A stretch of 64,000 nucleotides of DNA from Bemisia tabaci (Eukaryota; Arthropoda; Insecta; Hemiptera; Aleyrodidae). The DNA is taken from contig NC_092801.1 in NCBI RefSeq assembly GCF_918797505.1, positions 3,348,001 to 3,412,000 of the forward strand. The letters are read 5' to 3'. The notes under the pieces are model-generated. The model was given only the letters and a program-made list of their open reading frames with translations. It was not told the origin of the DNA and made no database searches. The position numbers were made by a program, and so were the translations under genes. This document shows positions 43,859-53,950 of the stretch, piece by piece (the stretch's first letter is position 1; the number at the start of each line of letters is the position of its first letter).

Positions 43859-44664
43859 ATACCCCGTCTCGTCTACGATGTCGTGAAAGCGAAGAGAGCC
43901 GCACAGTGGATTGAGTCAATAAAAGAGGTCACGCATGAAATTTCCGACTAAAACCGAAAATTCTGATGTTTATTTCGTCACAATTTAAACTTTCAGGGGT
44001 GCTAGTAGAAGAAAATTTTACGAGAAAACCAATGTGTGAAAACCAATTTCTGTGAGCCGTAGCAAGAATGAGGTTTTGAGATAATGCGCTGAGAAGCGTC
44101 TGTGCAGGAAACTTCACTAAGCCTTCGATCCTGGTCGAATTTCCACCGATCACCCGAAGGGCGCTCTCAAATCGTTGGGATGATTAAAAACCGACGAATT
44201 TCATTTTCAACTATGTTCAAAAGGTATTTTTCATGTTCACGTAAGACGAGTTGTAGGCAAGACAGCCGTAAGTGCTATCCTTTGCCTAAAACTAAACTAA
44301 CACGTAACTCTACTAAAACCACAAACGTTTGTTTATTTCGCCACATTTTAAACTGAAAAGGGTTTGTTTTGAAGAATATTTTACGAGAAAACGAATGGAA
44401 CCACTAAGTGAACTTTTAATTTTGTATAAACGGAGTTATAAGCAGCGAGGCAGCACTGAAAGTCAACACATCAAGACTCCACTCTCCGCAGGTCGCGGTT
44501 GGACCAACTTAAAACGCCTTCAATTTGGTGCGATACTGTGCAACACACCAAAGTCGAAATATTTGTATTCTTGAGTTGGAGTTGGAACCGAACTCGCGTA
44601 AATTTTGAATTGCTCTACCAACTAGGATATGTCAACCTGTTAACTGCCTTATCTCCAGTTGCCT

Positions 44665-45081
44665 CTAGAGTACCTTAAAAGACAGAGTATGGCCATTTTT
44701 ATGCCGGTTTTTCATTGGTCGCGAGTAAATAGGCTGATACGATGTTTTTCCGGCCGTAAAAAAACAAACAAGATGGCTGTTATCAGCAAGCAAGTTTGAG
44801 TTTATGCATATCTTACATCCTCCTATGATAAAGGCGATTTAATAGTGTTTTCATGTGTTATTCGTAGATATGCTAGTTTAAATTGTTACTGCCGTATAAT
44901 TGAAATTTTAGTCAAATTTAGCTTCTTATCGATATTACGGTGAGTCGCCATCTTGTTTGTTTATTGACGGCCGTAGGAGCATCATAAGGGCTAATAACTC
45001 GTCGACCAAACAAAAAGCGGCACAGTTTTACCGTAGTAAAAAGATACGAATGACCGTACTCTGTCTGTGAAGGTACTCTAG
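44665..45081. mobile_element. 417-bp TIR element, CTAGAGTACCTT family
   Basis: CTAGAGTACCTTAAAAGACAGAGTA and TACTCTGTCTGTGAAGGTACTCTAG are inverted ends. Flanks TTGCCT and TTACCT suggest a roughly 6-bp target duplication with one change. The empty site is CCAGTTACTTCGCA at 3675. Confidence 0.8.
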
Positions 45082-45132
45082 TTACCTCGCATATTCTATG
45101 CCCACTTTTGCTCTTGGCAATCTAAGCCTCAA

Positions 45133-45392
45133 TTGGATTGCATTTTGCAAAAAGGAACCAGAACCATTGCAACGGTGCTAATTGTGTGCAACTTCATCCT
45201 TCGCAATAAAATTACTGAAACCATGAAAAAATATGAAATTAACATGATAATTTTTGTTTTAAATTTACAGTCTTAGCGAGGAAAACAAAATCTGTCGATG
45301 GATTATCAGGTTTTTCGTCCAAGACAAAAGAAGATGCACAAATTTAGCAACATTGCAATGCTCCTGGTTCCTTTTTGCAAAATGCAATCCAA
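45133..45392. mobile_element. Complete M2 MITE
   Basis: TTGGATTGCATTTTGCAAAAAGGAACC to its exact complement. It entered at CTCAATTGGTCC, which is intact at 3722 and 35730. Confidence 0.88.
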
Positions 45393-45942
45393 TGGACCAC
45401 TAGACAAGGTACGAATTTAAGCGATCTGATACATGTTTCTTAACCAGAATTACACATAGAACACGATTCACACAACGAAAATTACTGAAACCAACTCCTA
45501 ACGAAGATATTAACGTTTTTATTACACATTGGTTACGAGGAATTTGAACTGCCCGCTCACAAGAAACTCAAAGCTCTACGTGAGTCAAATCGCCCACTAC
45601 AACGGTTTCAGCAAGCTTCTCAATCGAGCAATGTTCATTTCCCATCATGTGTTGTTCAAACTACAAGCAATTTGCTATAGCTGAGCCAAACCGTCAAGAT
45701 TGAGGTTGCCAGATTTTTATATCGCAGAGACTGTCATGATAACGTTTAGCGCGCGATGTGAATCACGTAGAGCATTGAGTTTTCATGAGCGGGTGGTTTG
45801 AATTCACGCATCAAGAATCATTAAATATCTTCGGAAGGAGTTAATTTCGGTAATTTTCGTTGTGTGCATCGTGTTTTACGTAAAATTTTGGTTAAGAAGC
45901 ATGTATCAGAATGCTGAAATTCGTACCCTATCTAGTGGTCCA
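45393..45942. mobile_element. 550-bp TIR element next to M2
   Basis: TGGACCACTAGACAAGGTACGAATTT and AAATTCGTACCCTATCTAGTGGTCCA are inverted ends. ACATGTTTCTTAACCA pairs with TGGTTAAGAAGCATGT further in. Non-coding. Confidence 0.82.
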
Positions 45943-46102
45943 TTGGTCCAGAAAGATAGAATTATAACTCATTAATATGTTGCTAACGAACGAGGCTCGC
46001 CTGAAAGAAAATCTGTTCTTTCAGCTTTTATAGTCTTTGAGCGCGCCCGTCATGAGCAAAGGGACACTTTGGACAATAAGAAACTCTAATTTTAGTTTTA
46101 TT

Positions 46103-46606
46103 AAGCGCTCAGCCGATAGGCAGCGCTTTTTGATTTCGACCTGCCTCTGAGTAGGTACCTACTAGTATACTAGTGCTAATGCGTTTAAATGGCGCACCAG
46201 CTCATCGATGTGTAGGCTTTTTTTTGGGGGGGGGGGGGTCCATTTTTAAAATAAATAAAGCTGTGAAAACCGTATTTTACGCTTTTAACGTAATGCGCAG
46301 GTAGTTTCGATCGTTTGTCTATAAGAAAATTTCTTAGCGGTAGAGTAATTCTTATCGAAATTGATCGTTGAACTCAAATGAAGCCTAAAAAAAACGCGCC
46401 TGATGAGCTCAACGGTGACTATCATTTTCGGGAAACGAAAAAACGCGTTTACGGTTTCCTTGGTAACCTTTGTTTGGTATCAGCTGATGTTTTATTTCCA
46501 TTTCCCAGCCAAGTCGACGGAGTTTATACGTCCTTTCTTCATTAAATACATTTACTAACACCTGAGCGCTTTTCTAATACGACAGTATTAGAACTTTCCC
46601 GCTTGT
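46103..46606. mobile_element. 480-bp dispersed element (AAGCGCTCAG family), copy 2
   Basis: Partner of 16871-17356, differing by small indels and a 14-base G run. It separates TTTTAGTTTTATT from TTCAAAAGTTTGATG, which are nearly adjacent at 35890-35920. Confidence 0.78.
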
Positions 46607-46629
46607 TTTTTTTTTTGTTCAAAAGTTTG

Positions 46630-46859
46630 ATGAAGGTACGGAACCAAATAGGCGCGTCTTTCCGCCGCGGAAGGACGTCGACGAATTTGCCTGCAAGTCG
46701 ATTGTTGAATCGTTATCGAATGATTCTGATCGATAACTCCCTATCTTCACAATGCTATATATCGATCAAGGTCATTCGATAACGATTCAACAATCGACCC
46801 GCTGATGAGTTTCTGCGGGGACGGCACCCTAGCGGCGGAGATACACTGCAGAAAACCGG
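46630..46859. mobile_element. Left part of the GCGTCTTTCCGC TIR element with hairpin
   Basis: GTACGGAACCAAATAGGCGCGTCTTTCC matches the left end of 35929-36818. A hairpin (GTCGATTGTTGAATCGTTATC and complement) spans 46697-46798. A CAGGGTGG element interrupts it at 46860. Confidence 0.6.
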
Positions 46860-47416
46860 CAGGGTGGCCACAGTCAGGGGAAACTGGAAAATGTCAGGGA
46901 AAATGACGAAAATGTCAGAGAAAATTTGTCAAGTCACCCTCTGTTGCTTTCTAGAATGGGTTTGAGATTTTGAAGAAATTTCGCCCGAAAACTATTTTCA
47001 ATTATGCCTTCTCAACCATCCGTCTCCAGGGCCGGATTTACATTTTTAGCGCCTTAGGCTAAATTTAGGGTGACGCCCCTAAAAGTAGGCGCTCTCATGG
47101 GGGGGGGGGGATTCCTTCCAGACGCCCCTCCCCTCCAGATCAGAAGGAGGATGTTAGGTGTCCGGAAAATGTTTAAATTCACCTTTAAAACATACCTTTG
47201 TCAACCACAACGTAGACATGTCTTAATAAGTCACGTTTTTTAATAAATTCTCAAAAATTTTGCGCCCCTCAAAATGTTGCGCCCTAGGCTATAGCCTATG
47301 TAGCCTATTGGTAAATCCGGCCCTGTCCGTCTCATCTTAAGTTGTCGGGGAATTTCACCAAAATGTGTCGGGAAAATGTCAGAGAATTTCCGTTTCTAAA
47401 TTCTGTGGCAACCCTG
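46860..47416. mobile_element. hAT-like CAGGGTGGCCAC element, itself interrupted
   Basis: CAGGGTGGCCAC and GTGGCAACCCTG form short inverted ends; the subterminal GTCAGGGAAAATG / GGGAAAATGTCAGAG words repeat. It contains the M4 insertion at 47027-47325. No clear target duplication. Confidence 0.65.
47027..47325. mobile_element. M4 hAT-like MITE with perfect 8-bp duplication
   Basis: CAGGGCCGGATTTAC and GTAAATCCGGCCCTG bound 299 bp. TCCGTCTC repeats at 47019-47026 and 47326-47333. CAGGG termini plus an 8-bp duplication are classic hAT features. Sister copy: 60568-61226. Confidence 0.93.
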
Positions 47417-47682
47417 TACGGAAATCCTCCTAATTTGTCCGACTTTTTCAACTATATATGTTGTTTAATTTAAAGTTGAACTTCTTTTCTATCGGGATGC
47501 ATTACCAAACCAAGTGGCCTGATGATGATGTGTACGTAACACCGAAATAGCTATCGCCTAAAATCTGAAGACAGGTGATCGGGAAACAAAGGTGAAATCT
47601 ACAAATATAAATATGTTGTTTCTAAAATGGGCCAAATATAGTAGCTCCTAACCGCCAATATTGTACCTAACTCAAATGTATA

Positions 47683-48084
47683 ACGATAAAGAACAAAAAC
47701 ATAGCCCGAATGTACGAATAAAGAGGAGATTTAATTAAAATATGGGTAAACAAGGCTAAAAAATGATTAAAACACTGAAAGGCAGGACGTTTCGAGCTGT
47801 TACCAGCTCATTTTCAGCTGCAAAAACACAACTTAACAAAACACAAACACAAGTATTTAAAAACAAGTGAAAAACACGTAAAAACAAGTCAAAAAACACA
47901 TAAGAACAAGTAAAAAACAGTAAGTAAGTAAAAAACAGTAAGTAAGTAAAGCACAGTTTTTTACTTGTTCTTATAGGTTTTTGCAGCTGAAAATGAGCTG
48001 GTAACAGCCCGAAACGTCCTGCCTTTTAGTGTTTTAATCATTTTTTAGCCTTGTTTACCCATATTTTAATTAAATCTCCTCTTT
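47683..48084. mobile_element. Long palindrome with 13-bp flanking repeat
   Basis: About 110-bp arms pair almost perfectly (GGAGATTTAATTAAAATATGG to its complement near 48065; GAAATGAGCTGG-type core CAGCTGAAAATGAGCTGG). ACTCAAATGTATA flanks at 47670-47682 and 48085-48097. The centre holds TAAGTAAGTAAA microsatellite. A 13-bp duplication is unusual for a MITE. Confidence 0.8.
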
Positions 48085-48097
48085 ACTCAAATGTATA

Positions 48098-48625
48098 TTG
48101 TTAAGAAATCAATTAAAAACTTCGACTGAACACACTAACAAAATTGAAGTTTCCAAATTCCGAGTGATCTAATCGGACACACATTATAAAACTCGGTGTA
48201 ACAAAAAACCCGACTTACGACTTTTCCTGTTTACGAGACGGTTAGCGGAGTGGCAAGGCTTCATTTTGACTGGAACCGAACGAACATGCAGGAAGCTCAT
48301 CCCAAAAAATGCAAATATTACTTATGAATAACGAACCGGAGCACAGTGGATCGAGTCAATGGGAGAGGTCGGACAAAATCTGGAAACTTTAAACGCTTTT
48401 AACTCCGTCTATACAAAACTTTGAGGTTCTGAAAGTGGTTCCATTGGCTTCCTCGTGAAGTTTTATTCTCTTGGCACCCATTGAAATTTTAAATGTGACG
48501 AAATTAACACCATAATTTGCGGTTTTAGTCAAAAATTTCATGTCCGACCTCTCAAATTGACTCGATCCGCTGTGCGGAGGCACACACAATGGACGATTAC
48601 ACTGTGAGAAACTTCAACGACTAAT
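48098..48625. other. Unassigned spacer
   Basis: Contains GCACAGTGGATCGAGTCAATGGGAGAGGTC and an inverted relative GACCTCTCAAATTGACTCGATCCGCTGTG about 190 bp on (48350-48575), probably another decayed inverted-repeat element. No gene. Confidence 0.5.
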
Positions 48626-48884
48626 CTTCCGTGCTAAGGAAGAACGCGCGCCGTATGAACATTCGAGAGTTGCCAAATTTACTTCGATAAAATGCTTATT
48701 TTTGAGCAAAGTTGTGAATATTTTCTCTGGAAATTTTCAGAATCTTTAGGTGAAATTGCAAACAAAATTATCTCAGAAATTGGTAGGAAGATATTCATAA
48801 ATTTACCAGGAAATTCGTGTTTTATCAAAGGAAATTTGGCAACGCCTGAAGGTTCATCCGGCGTTTTTCCTTTTAGCACGGCAG
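48626..48884. mobile_element. M3 MITE with 4-bp duplication TAAT
   Basis: CTTCCGTGCTAAGGAAGAACG and CTTTTAGCACGGCAG ends. TAAT flanks at 48622-48625 and 48885-48888. Confidence 0.9.
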
Positions 48885-49087
48885 TAATCGAGGCTGCACA
48901 TAGAGGTTTCAAACCCTCTTCTCCAATGACGACGAATTTGATTCCGAATCTGATTCACCTCAATAATACCGCCTCGAAAACAGACGATTTTGCAGGGCGA
49001 AGAAAAAACCTCGCCATTTTTGTATTGTTAAGGTTAGATTCGCAATTCTTTCATAGATTACAGCGTCATCGAAGCGCTTTCCTATAG

Positions 49088-49351
49088 AATGGAGATGTTG
49101 CATGTGTGAGGAATTTGCGATTTGACTATTGATTCTTAGGTAAAAGTTTTCGAGAAACACGATGGTGCCACTGGTTTTCTCTGAAATCAACTAGCGTGGG
49201 ATATCCCCGGCCATTTTGGCCTCAACTTGAGAGCTTTTTTTGAGCTCGGGAGTTGGTTTCAGAGAAAACCAGTGGCATCATCGTGTTTCTCACAAACTTT
49301 TACATAAGAATCAACAAATCGCAAATTCCTCACGCATGCAACATCTCCATT
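49088..49351. mobile_element. M9 MITE, complete
   Basis: CAATGGAGATGTTGCATG-type left end and CATGCAACATCTCCATTG right end. The arms are near-perfect complements through GGTGCCACTGGTTTTCTC. Confidence 0.85.
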
Positions 49352-49666
49352 GAAAAAACTAAAATCATCAGCTTGCGTACTTTATACTGTTGAATGCGGC
49401 AAAGTCGCTAACTCGTTTTTGCCAAAATTGTCAGTTATGCGGTACCTATTGTATGTTAGCTTTCAATATTATCATTTCCTCGGCAATTTTTACAATTCTT
49501 GCAGGAAAACTAATCAGGGTGATCGATTCCTACAGCGAATATATGAAATTAGTAAAATTTAAAGATTGCACTTATCGTTAGCTCCTTTCGACTTTATATA
49601 AAATCTGTGGTATGGTAAGTATTAAAATTTGCTGTCGAGGTATATTTTTGACAAGGTGGAGAAATG

Positions 49667-50626
49667 CCCTGGTAAAAATCTGCGATAAGAGCTGCGTTTT
49701 AAAATACCATAAGAATTCTTATAGCCGGCTAAAGGAGGCTACAGAAAACCATATAGCTGGCTGTAGAATGCGGAGAAAATCATACGGTCGGGCTATACGA
49801 AGCGATAAAAAATTATGCAGCCGGGCTATAGTTCCTATCGCTCGGCCTACACTTTATCGCCTGGCTGTTGCTTTTTCACCATCGATTATAAAAGGCTATA
49901 AGAAATTGTGTAAAAATTCGTGTGCTTTGGAAATCATTAAGTTTGATACGGAACCACCTAAATATTTATAAAACACACGTTATATTTTCCTTTAATACAT
50001 ATTTTTTTTCATCAATTAAAACGAGAATAATCCATACAGGATGTGTAAACATTTCAAAATCATGAGTTGAATAACGCTGACTCCGCCAGATTAATTTTTA
50101 GAGCCTAACAAAAAGCGGAGCGGCGACGCACTGGCGCCTTCAAACCTAACAGGGATACCTCACGAATTGCGCAACGCGTGAAGTATCCCTGTTAGGTTTG
50201 AAGGCGCCAATGCGCGTTTTGCGCTGGCTGCCCGCCCGCCGCGCCGCGCCGCGCCGCAGCGTGCCACGGCGATTGAAGCAACTATTTCACACCAGAGGTA
50301 TTGCACAGTATCATACGAAACTGAAGGCGCTCTAATATAGCCGACTACACAATTTCTATAGCCTTTTATAGCCGATGGCGACTAAGCAACAGCCAGACGA
50401 TAAAGTTTATACTAAACGTTACTAAATACGGATACCAGGACTTCGTTAGGTTTTGGACTACCGCTCTCTTTTTGTGTCGTAGTATCTTGATTTATTTTGC
50501 GAGGAAAGCTCCGTACTTTTGATGGATGCCTGCCATTCCTATATAGAAGCTATTGGAAATCTTACAGCCGGCTTTAGGTCTATGGTATTTTGGAACACAG
50601 ATTCTACCGCCAATTTTTACCAGGGT
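49667..50626. mobile_element. 960-bp CCCTGGTAAAAATC TIR element
   Basis: CCCTGGTAAAAATCTGCG and its complement near CAATTTTTACCAGGG bound it; ATACCATA and AGCCGGCT words pair inside. A perfect 27-bp-arm hairpin (TGGCGCCTTCAAACCTAACA) is at 50132-50209, followed by a GCCGCGCCGCGCC run. The frame at 49612-49971 is not supported as a gene. Confidence 0.75.
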
Positions 50627-51001
50627 AGTGCTGGGTGCAGACCATTTCGCGGGGAAAACAAAGCCAAGAAGTTCCAAAAATTATAATTAGAGTCAAAATT
50701 AAATTTTTGAACTCTAATGCGTACCGGTACGAAACTGAGGAGGGAGAGTGTTCAGCTCAGGCAGTTTGCATTGGAATATTAAGTTGGAGTCACGCTAAGA
50801 GATCTATACCGGTTTGGGTCTTTTTAGACCTCATCAGCAGATCACACTCGGCAGTGAACCCAACTTAACATGCCGCAAAATCCAAGACGGCATTAAAACG
50901 CCATCATGGGTACGCCGTTTCGCACTGGTACGCATTAGAGTTCAATAGCTAGATTAATTGATTTTACATATTTAATTATTAGAGTAGATAAAATAAGAAA
51001 T

Positions 51002-51413
51002 CTAATTCATTCAAGTTTTCCACATATTAAAATAAACCAAAAATGAAAAGGAAATATCCCCATTTTAACCATTAATCCTAAAATTAGAATTTATCTACAT
51101 ATATATCCTAAGTTGAATATATAATAGTAATAGAATAAATATATAATATAATAGAATAAATGTAAGCATAACTAAAGAGACAATTACTTGAACCAGATAA
51201 TCGCAATTCATCGCTAATTCATTCAAGTTTTCCACATATTAAAATAAACCAAAAATGAAAAGGAAATATCCCCATTTTAACCATTAATCCTAAAATTAGA
51301 ATTTATCTACATATATATCCTAAGTTGAATATATAATAGTAATAGAATAAATATATAATATAATAGAATAAATGTAAGCATAACTAAAGAGACAATTACT
51401 TGAACCAGATAAT
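51002..51413. repeat. Direct tandem duplication, period 212 bp
   Basis: CTAATTCATTCAAGTTTTCC starts at 51002 and again at 51214. The two AT-rich copies are essentially identical through GAACCAGATAAT. Confidence 0.9.
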
Positions 51414-51531
51414 ATCCTATTATTGTCTCTCTAGCTCTATATCCTTTTCCTGATGTACACAAACCCACAAACAAAATAAGACACACTTCTATTAAGTATC
51501 AAATTATTAATCATTTATTAATAGTCCAACT

Positions 51532-53795
51532 GTTAGACAAGACACGGGAATGAAGATTCAGCAAGTTAGAGTGTGGAGAGGTCTTTCCTGCGGCAGTGAT
51601 CATTATTTCCTCGGGCGAAAATAGCTTTCCCAGTGAAAGGGAGCCAGGAGACCAGGCAAGCACAGGAACAGGTTCACCAACAAAAAGATCGTGTCAAGCT
51701 TGTGAACTATAATATTGACAGCTTGCAGCATCCAAGTGTAAGGGCTTTATATGGAAAGCGCTTGGATGAGAAGTTGGGCGAATCAAGGGACGGTGATACC
51801 GAACAGCAGTATCAGTTCCTGAAGGATTGCATTCACTCGGCAGCAATGGAGCTCTTGGTGTCGCTGATGATAGGAAAGTTAGCGAAAAACCTAACTGGTG
51901 GGACGAAGAAATTGAGAAGGAGATTCAGGAGAAACGGAAAAAATATCATCAGTTCCTTTCCTCTAAAAAAAACAGAAGACAAAGAGGCGTATAAAAAAGC
52001 TCAGACGCAGGTACGAAGGCTCATAACCAAGAAAAAGAACGAATCTTGGGAGAGGAGCTGTAACAAAATAGACACGTACATAGGAGGAAGGAAAAGCACT
52101 GAGAGCTGGAAGTTGCTGAAAGGGCTGCGAAGGGACATGAAGCGTGACTTAATATCTCCGATATCCATTGATAAACTGGAGGGGTATTTTAAAAATTTAC
52201 TGACAGAAAGGCGACCTGAATTTCAAGATGGAGGCGTAAGCTTGGAGTATACTAACGATAATCATAACTTGGAGATCCATATGGAGGACGTGGTAAAGGC
52301 CGTACGAGAGCTGAAGAACGATAAAGCTCCAGGTCCGGGAAATATCCCTGCTGAGTTGATCAAGTGTGGAACCTGCAAGCTGTTTCAACGGTTGAGATAC
52401 CTGATGCAAGATTGCTTGGACGGTGGAAAGGTACCGACAGAATGGAAAGAGTCTTGGGTGTCACCTATATACAAGAAGAAGGGTAGAAAAGATGAGTGTG
52501 ATAACTATAGAGGACTGTCGGTTGCAGGTACCCTGAGCAAAGTGTATGGAAAAATCTTGAAAGCAAAAATTGAAGAGGAGTGGAAAGAACATGAAGCGGA
52601 AGAGCAAGCAGGTTTCAGAGCCGGTCGGTCAACGATTGATCACTTATTTACCATCATCCACGTCATAGAGAAAAAGAAGGGAGTTGGCCAGGAATTACAT
52701 CTAGTGTTTGTGGATCTCCAGAAAGCTTACGATAGTGTGCCATTGATGAAACTTTGGGAAGCCTTGAACAAAAGGGGTTTTAGTGGGGGACTAATTAGTG
52801 CTATTAAGGAATTTTATGGTGGGGCTTTCTCTAGGGTTAAATCGCATGGGGAGTTATCGTTGGGGTTTTTAATTACTAAAGGACTGAAACAAGGGTGTTG
52901 TTTGTCGCCAACCTTATTTAAAGTGTACCTGGAAGAAGTTTTAAAGGAATGGAAAAGATGCTGTTCGGGAATGGGCGTCCCGCTACGTGAAGATGGCACC
53001 CTTTATACTCTGTGCTTTGCTGATGATCAGGTGGTAATAGCTCAGGACGAAGAAGATGCGAATTACATGACGCGGAAGCTAGTGGAAGTATACCGAAAGT
53101 GGGGAATGGAAGTAAATGTGGTTAAGACGGAGAAGTTGGTTATCGGTGGTGATCAGCAAAGCATTGAACTGGAGGATGGCCGGAAGATCCTGGACTGTGA
53201 AGAGTATAAATATCTCGGAGTTTGGTTAACTAAGGACGGAAATTTGGATCGGGCCATTAAAGATCGGAATGTGCAAGGCAGGAAAGCTATCGCGATGCTA
53301 AATGGGGTTCTCTGGGACCAGAGTATCTCCAAGGAGACCAAAAGGAAAATTTACAACGTCATCGTGAAGAGTATCGTAACTTACGGGAGTGAGGTCTGGC
53401 AACTTAAGAAAAGAACTGAAGACATGCTTAGGGCAACCGAGATGGACTTTTGGCGAAGGTCTGCTGGGATATCGAGAAGAGAGCGTATCCGCAATGAAAG
53501 GGTACGCGAGATAATGGGTGTGGAAAAGGACATCGTGCACGATATCAGGTCCAAGCAGTTGGTCTGGTATGGACATGTGCGAAGGATGGCAGATGATCGG
53601 TTGCCCAAGCAGGTCTTCGATTGGGTTCCTCCCGGAAGGCGACGGCGTGGACGTCCTGTGAAAGGTTGGCGACAAGGGGTGGAGGAGGAGATCAGAAGGT
53701 GCCAATTGCCTGATGATCTCTGGGAGGATAGGGGGCAATGGCGATTGGGCGTCGCAGAGCGCGAGGCGGCGCTATAATCGCGACTTTATGTATGT
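51532..53795 (+). mobile_element. 5'-truncated RTE-like non-LTR retrotransposon
   Basis: Flanked by a 15-16-bp direct repeat TATTAATAGTCCAACT at 51516-51531 and 53795-53810. It begins inside the endonuclease domain: V-W-R-G-L-S-C-G-S-D-H-Y-F-L, with the S-D-H motif, is readable before 51611. A one-base loss then shifts into the RT frame. The 3' end CTTTATGTATGT lies 18 bases past the stop, with no poly(A). The short 3' UTR and simple-repeat tail fit the RTE clade. Confidence 0.92.
51633..53777 (+). CDS. LINE reverse transcriptase ORF (truncated, mostly open)
   Basis: The 714-codon frame opens at a GTG; no true start is expected because the upstream endonuclease is truncated and frameshifted. 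The RT core keeps F-V-D-L-Q-K-A-Y-D at 359-367 (catalytic D361), G-L-K-Q-G-C-C-L-S-P at 417-426 and C-F-A-D-D-Q at 461-466 (D464, D465). The tail has N-E-R-V-R-E-I-M and W-Y-G-H-V-R-R-M followed by a G-R-R-R-R-G-R-P basic stretch. Residues about 72-111 are read in the wrong frame: another frame gives W-W-D-E-E-I, a family motif, and the frame returns at an A-run near 51965. Two compensating indels thus leave the ORF open but damaged. Probably an inactive copy that could still make an RT-like product if transcribed. Confidence 0.9.
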   Translation: MKGSQETRQAQEQVHQQKDRVKLVNYNIDSLQHPSVRALYGKRLDEKLGESRDGDTEQQYQFLKDCIHSAAMELLVSLMIGKLAKNLTGGTKKLRRRFRRNGKNIISSFPLKKTEDKEAYKKAQTQVRRLITKKKNESWERSCNKIDTYIGGRKSTESWKLLKGLRRDMKRDLISPISIDKLEGYFKNLLTERRPEFQDGGVSLEYTNDNHNLEIHMEDVVKAVRELKNDKAPGPGNIPAELIKCGTCKLFQRLRYLMQDCLDGGKVPTEWKESWVSPIYKKKGRKDECDNYRGLSVAGTLSKVYGKILKAKIEEEWKEHEAEEQAGFRAGRSTIDHLFTIIHVIEKKKGVGQELHLVFVDLQKAYDSVPLMKLWEALNKRGFSGGLISAIKEFYGGAFSRVKSHGELSLGFLITKGLKQGCCLSPTLFKVYLEEVLKEWKRCCSGMGVPLREDGTLYTLCFADDQVVIAQDEEDANYMTRKLVEVYRKWGMEVNVVKTEKLVIGGDQQSIELEDGRKILDCEEYKYLGVWLTKDGNLDRAIKDRNVQGRKAIAMLNGVLWDQSISKETKRKIYNVIVKSIVTYGSEVWQLKKRTEDMLRATEMDFWRRSAGISRRERIRNERVREIMGVEKDIVHDIRSKQLVWYGHVRRMADDRLPKQVFDWVPPGRRRRGRPVKGWRQGVEEEIRRCQLPDDLWEDRGQWRLGVAEREAAL

Positions 53796-53810
53796 ATTAA
53801 TAGTCCAACT

Positions 53811-53950
53811 CATGATCCTAAACCACCCAATCAGATAAATTAATGTAACCTTTATATACTTCAATAGATAAGAGATTTAGAATTATCTATAGTTTAATTT
53901 TAGTATTTATTTTAGTTTAATTTTAGTAGTTTTAGTAATTTTAATAGTTT
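53811..53950. other. AT-rich interior of element X
   Basis: TTTTAGTTTAATTTTAGTA-type low-complexity DNA between the LINE and the right arm of X. Nothing else seen. Confidence 0.6.

Larger units (their letters stand above)
43930..46640. repeat. Third SD2-type copy, broken by insertions
   Basis: Pieces of 33770-34205, 34430-34676 and 35475-35915 appear in order, with a tRNA-like piece at about 44565-44640. They are interrupted by elements at 44665-45081, 45133-45392, 45393-45942 and 46103-46606. Each interruption point is continuous in at least one sister copy. Confidence 0.8.
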
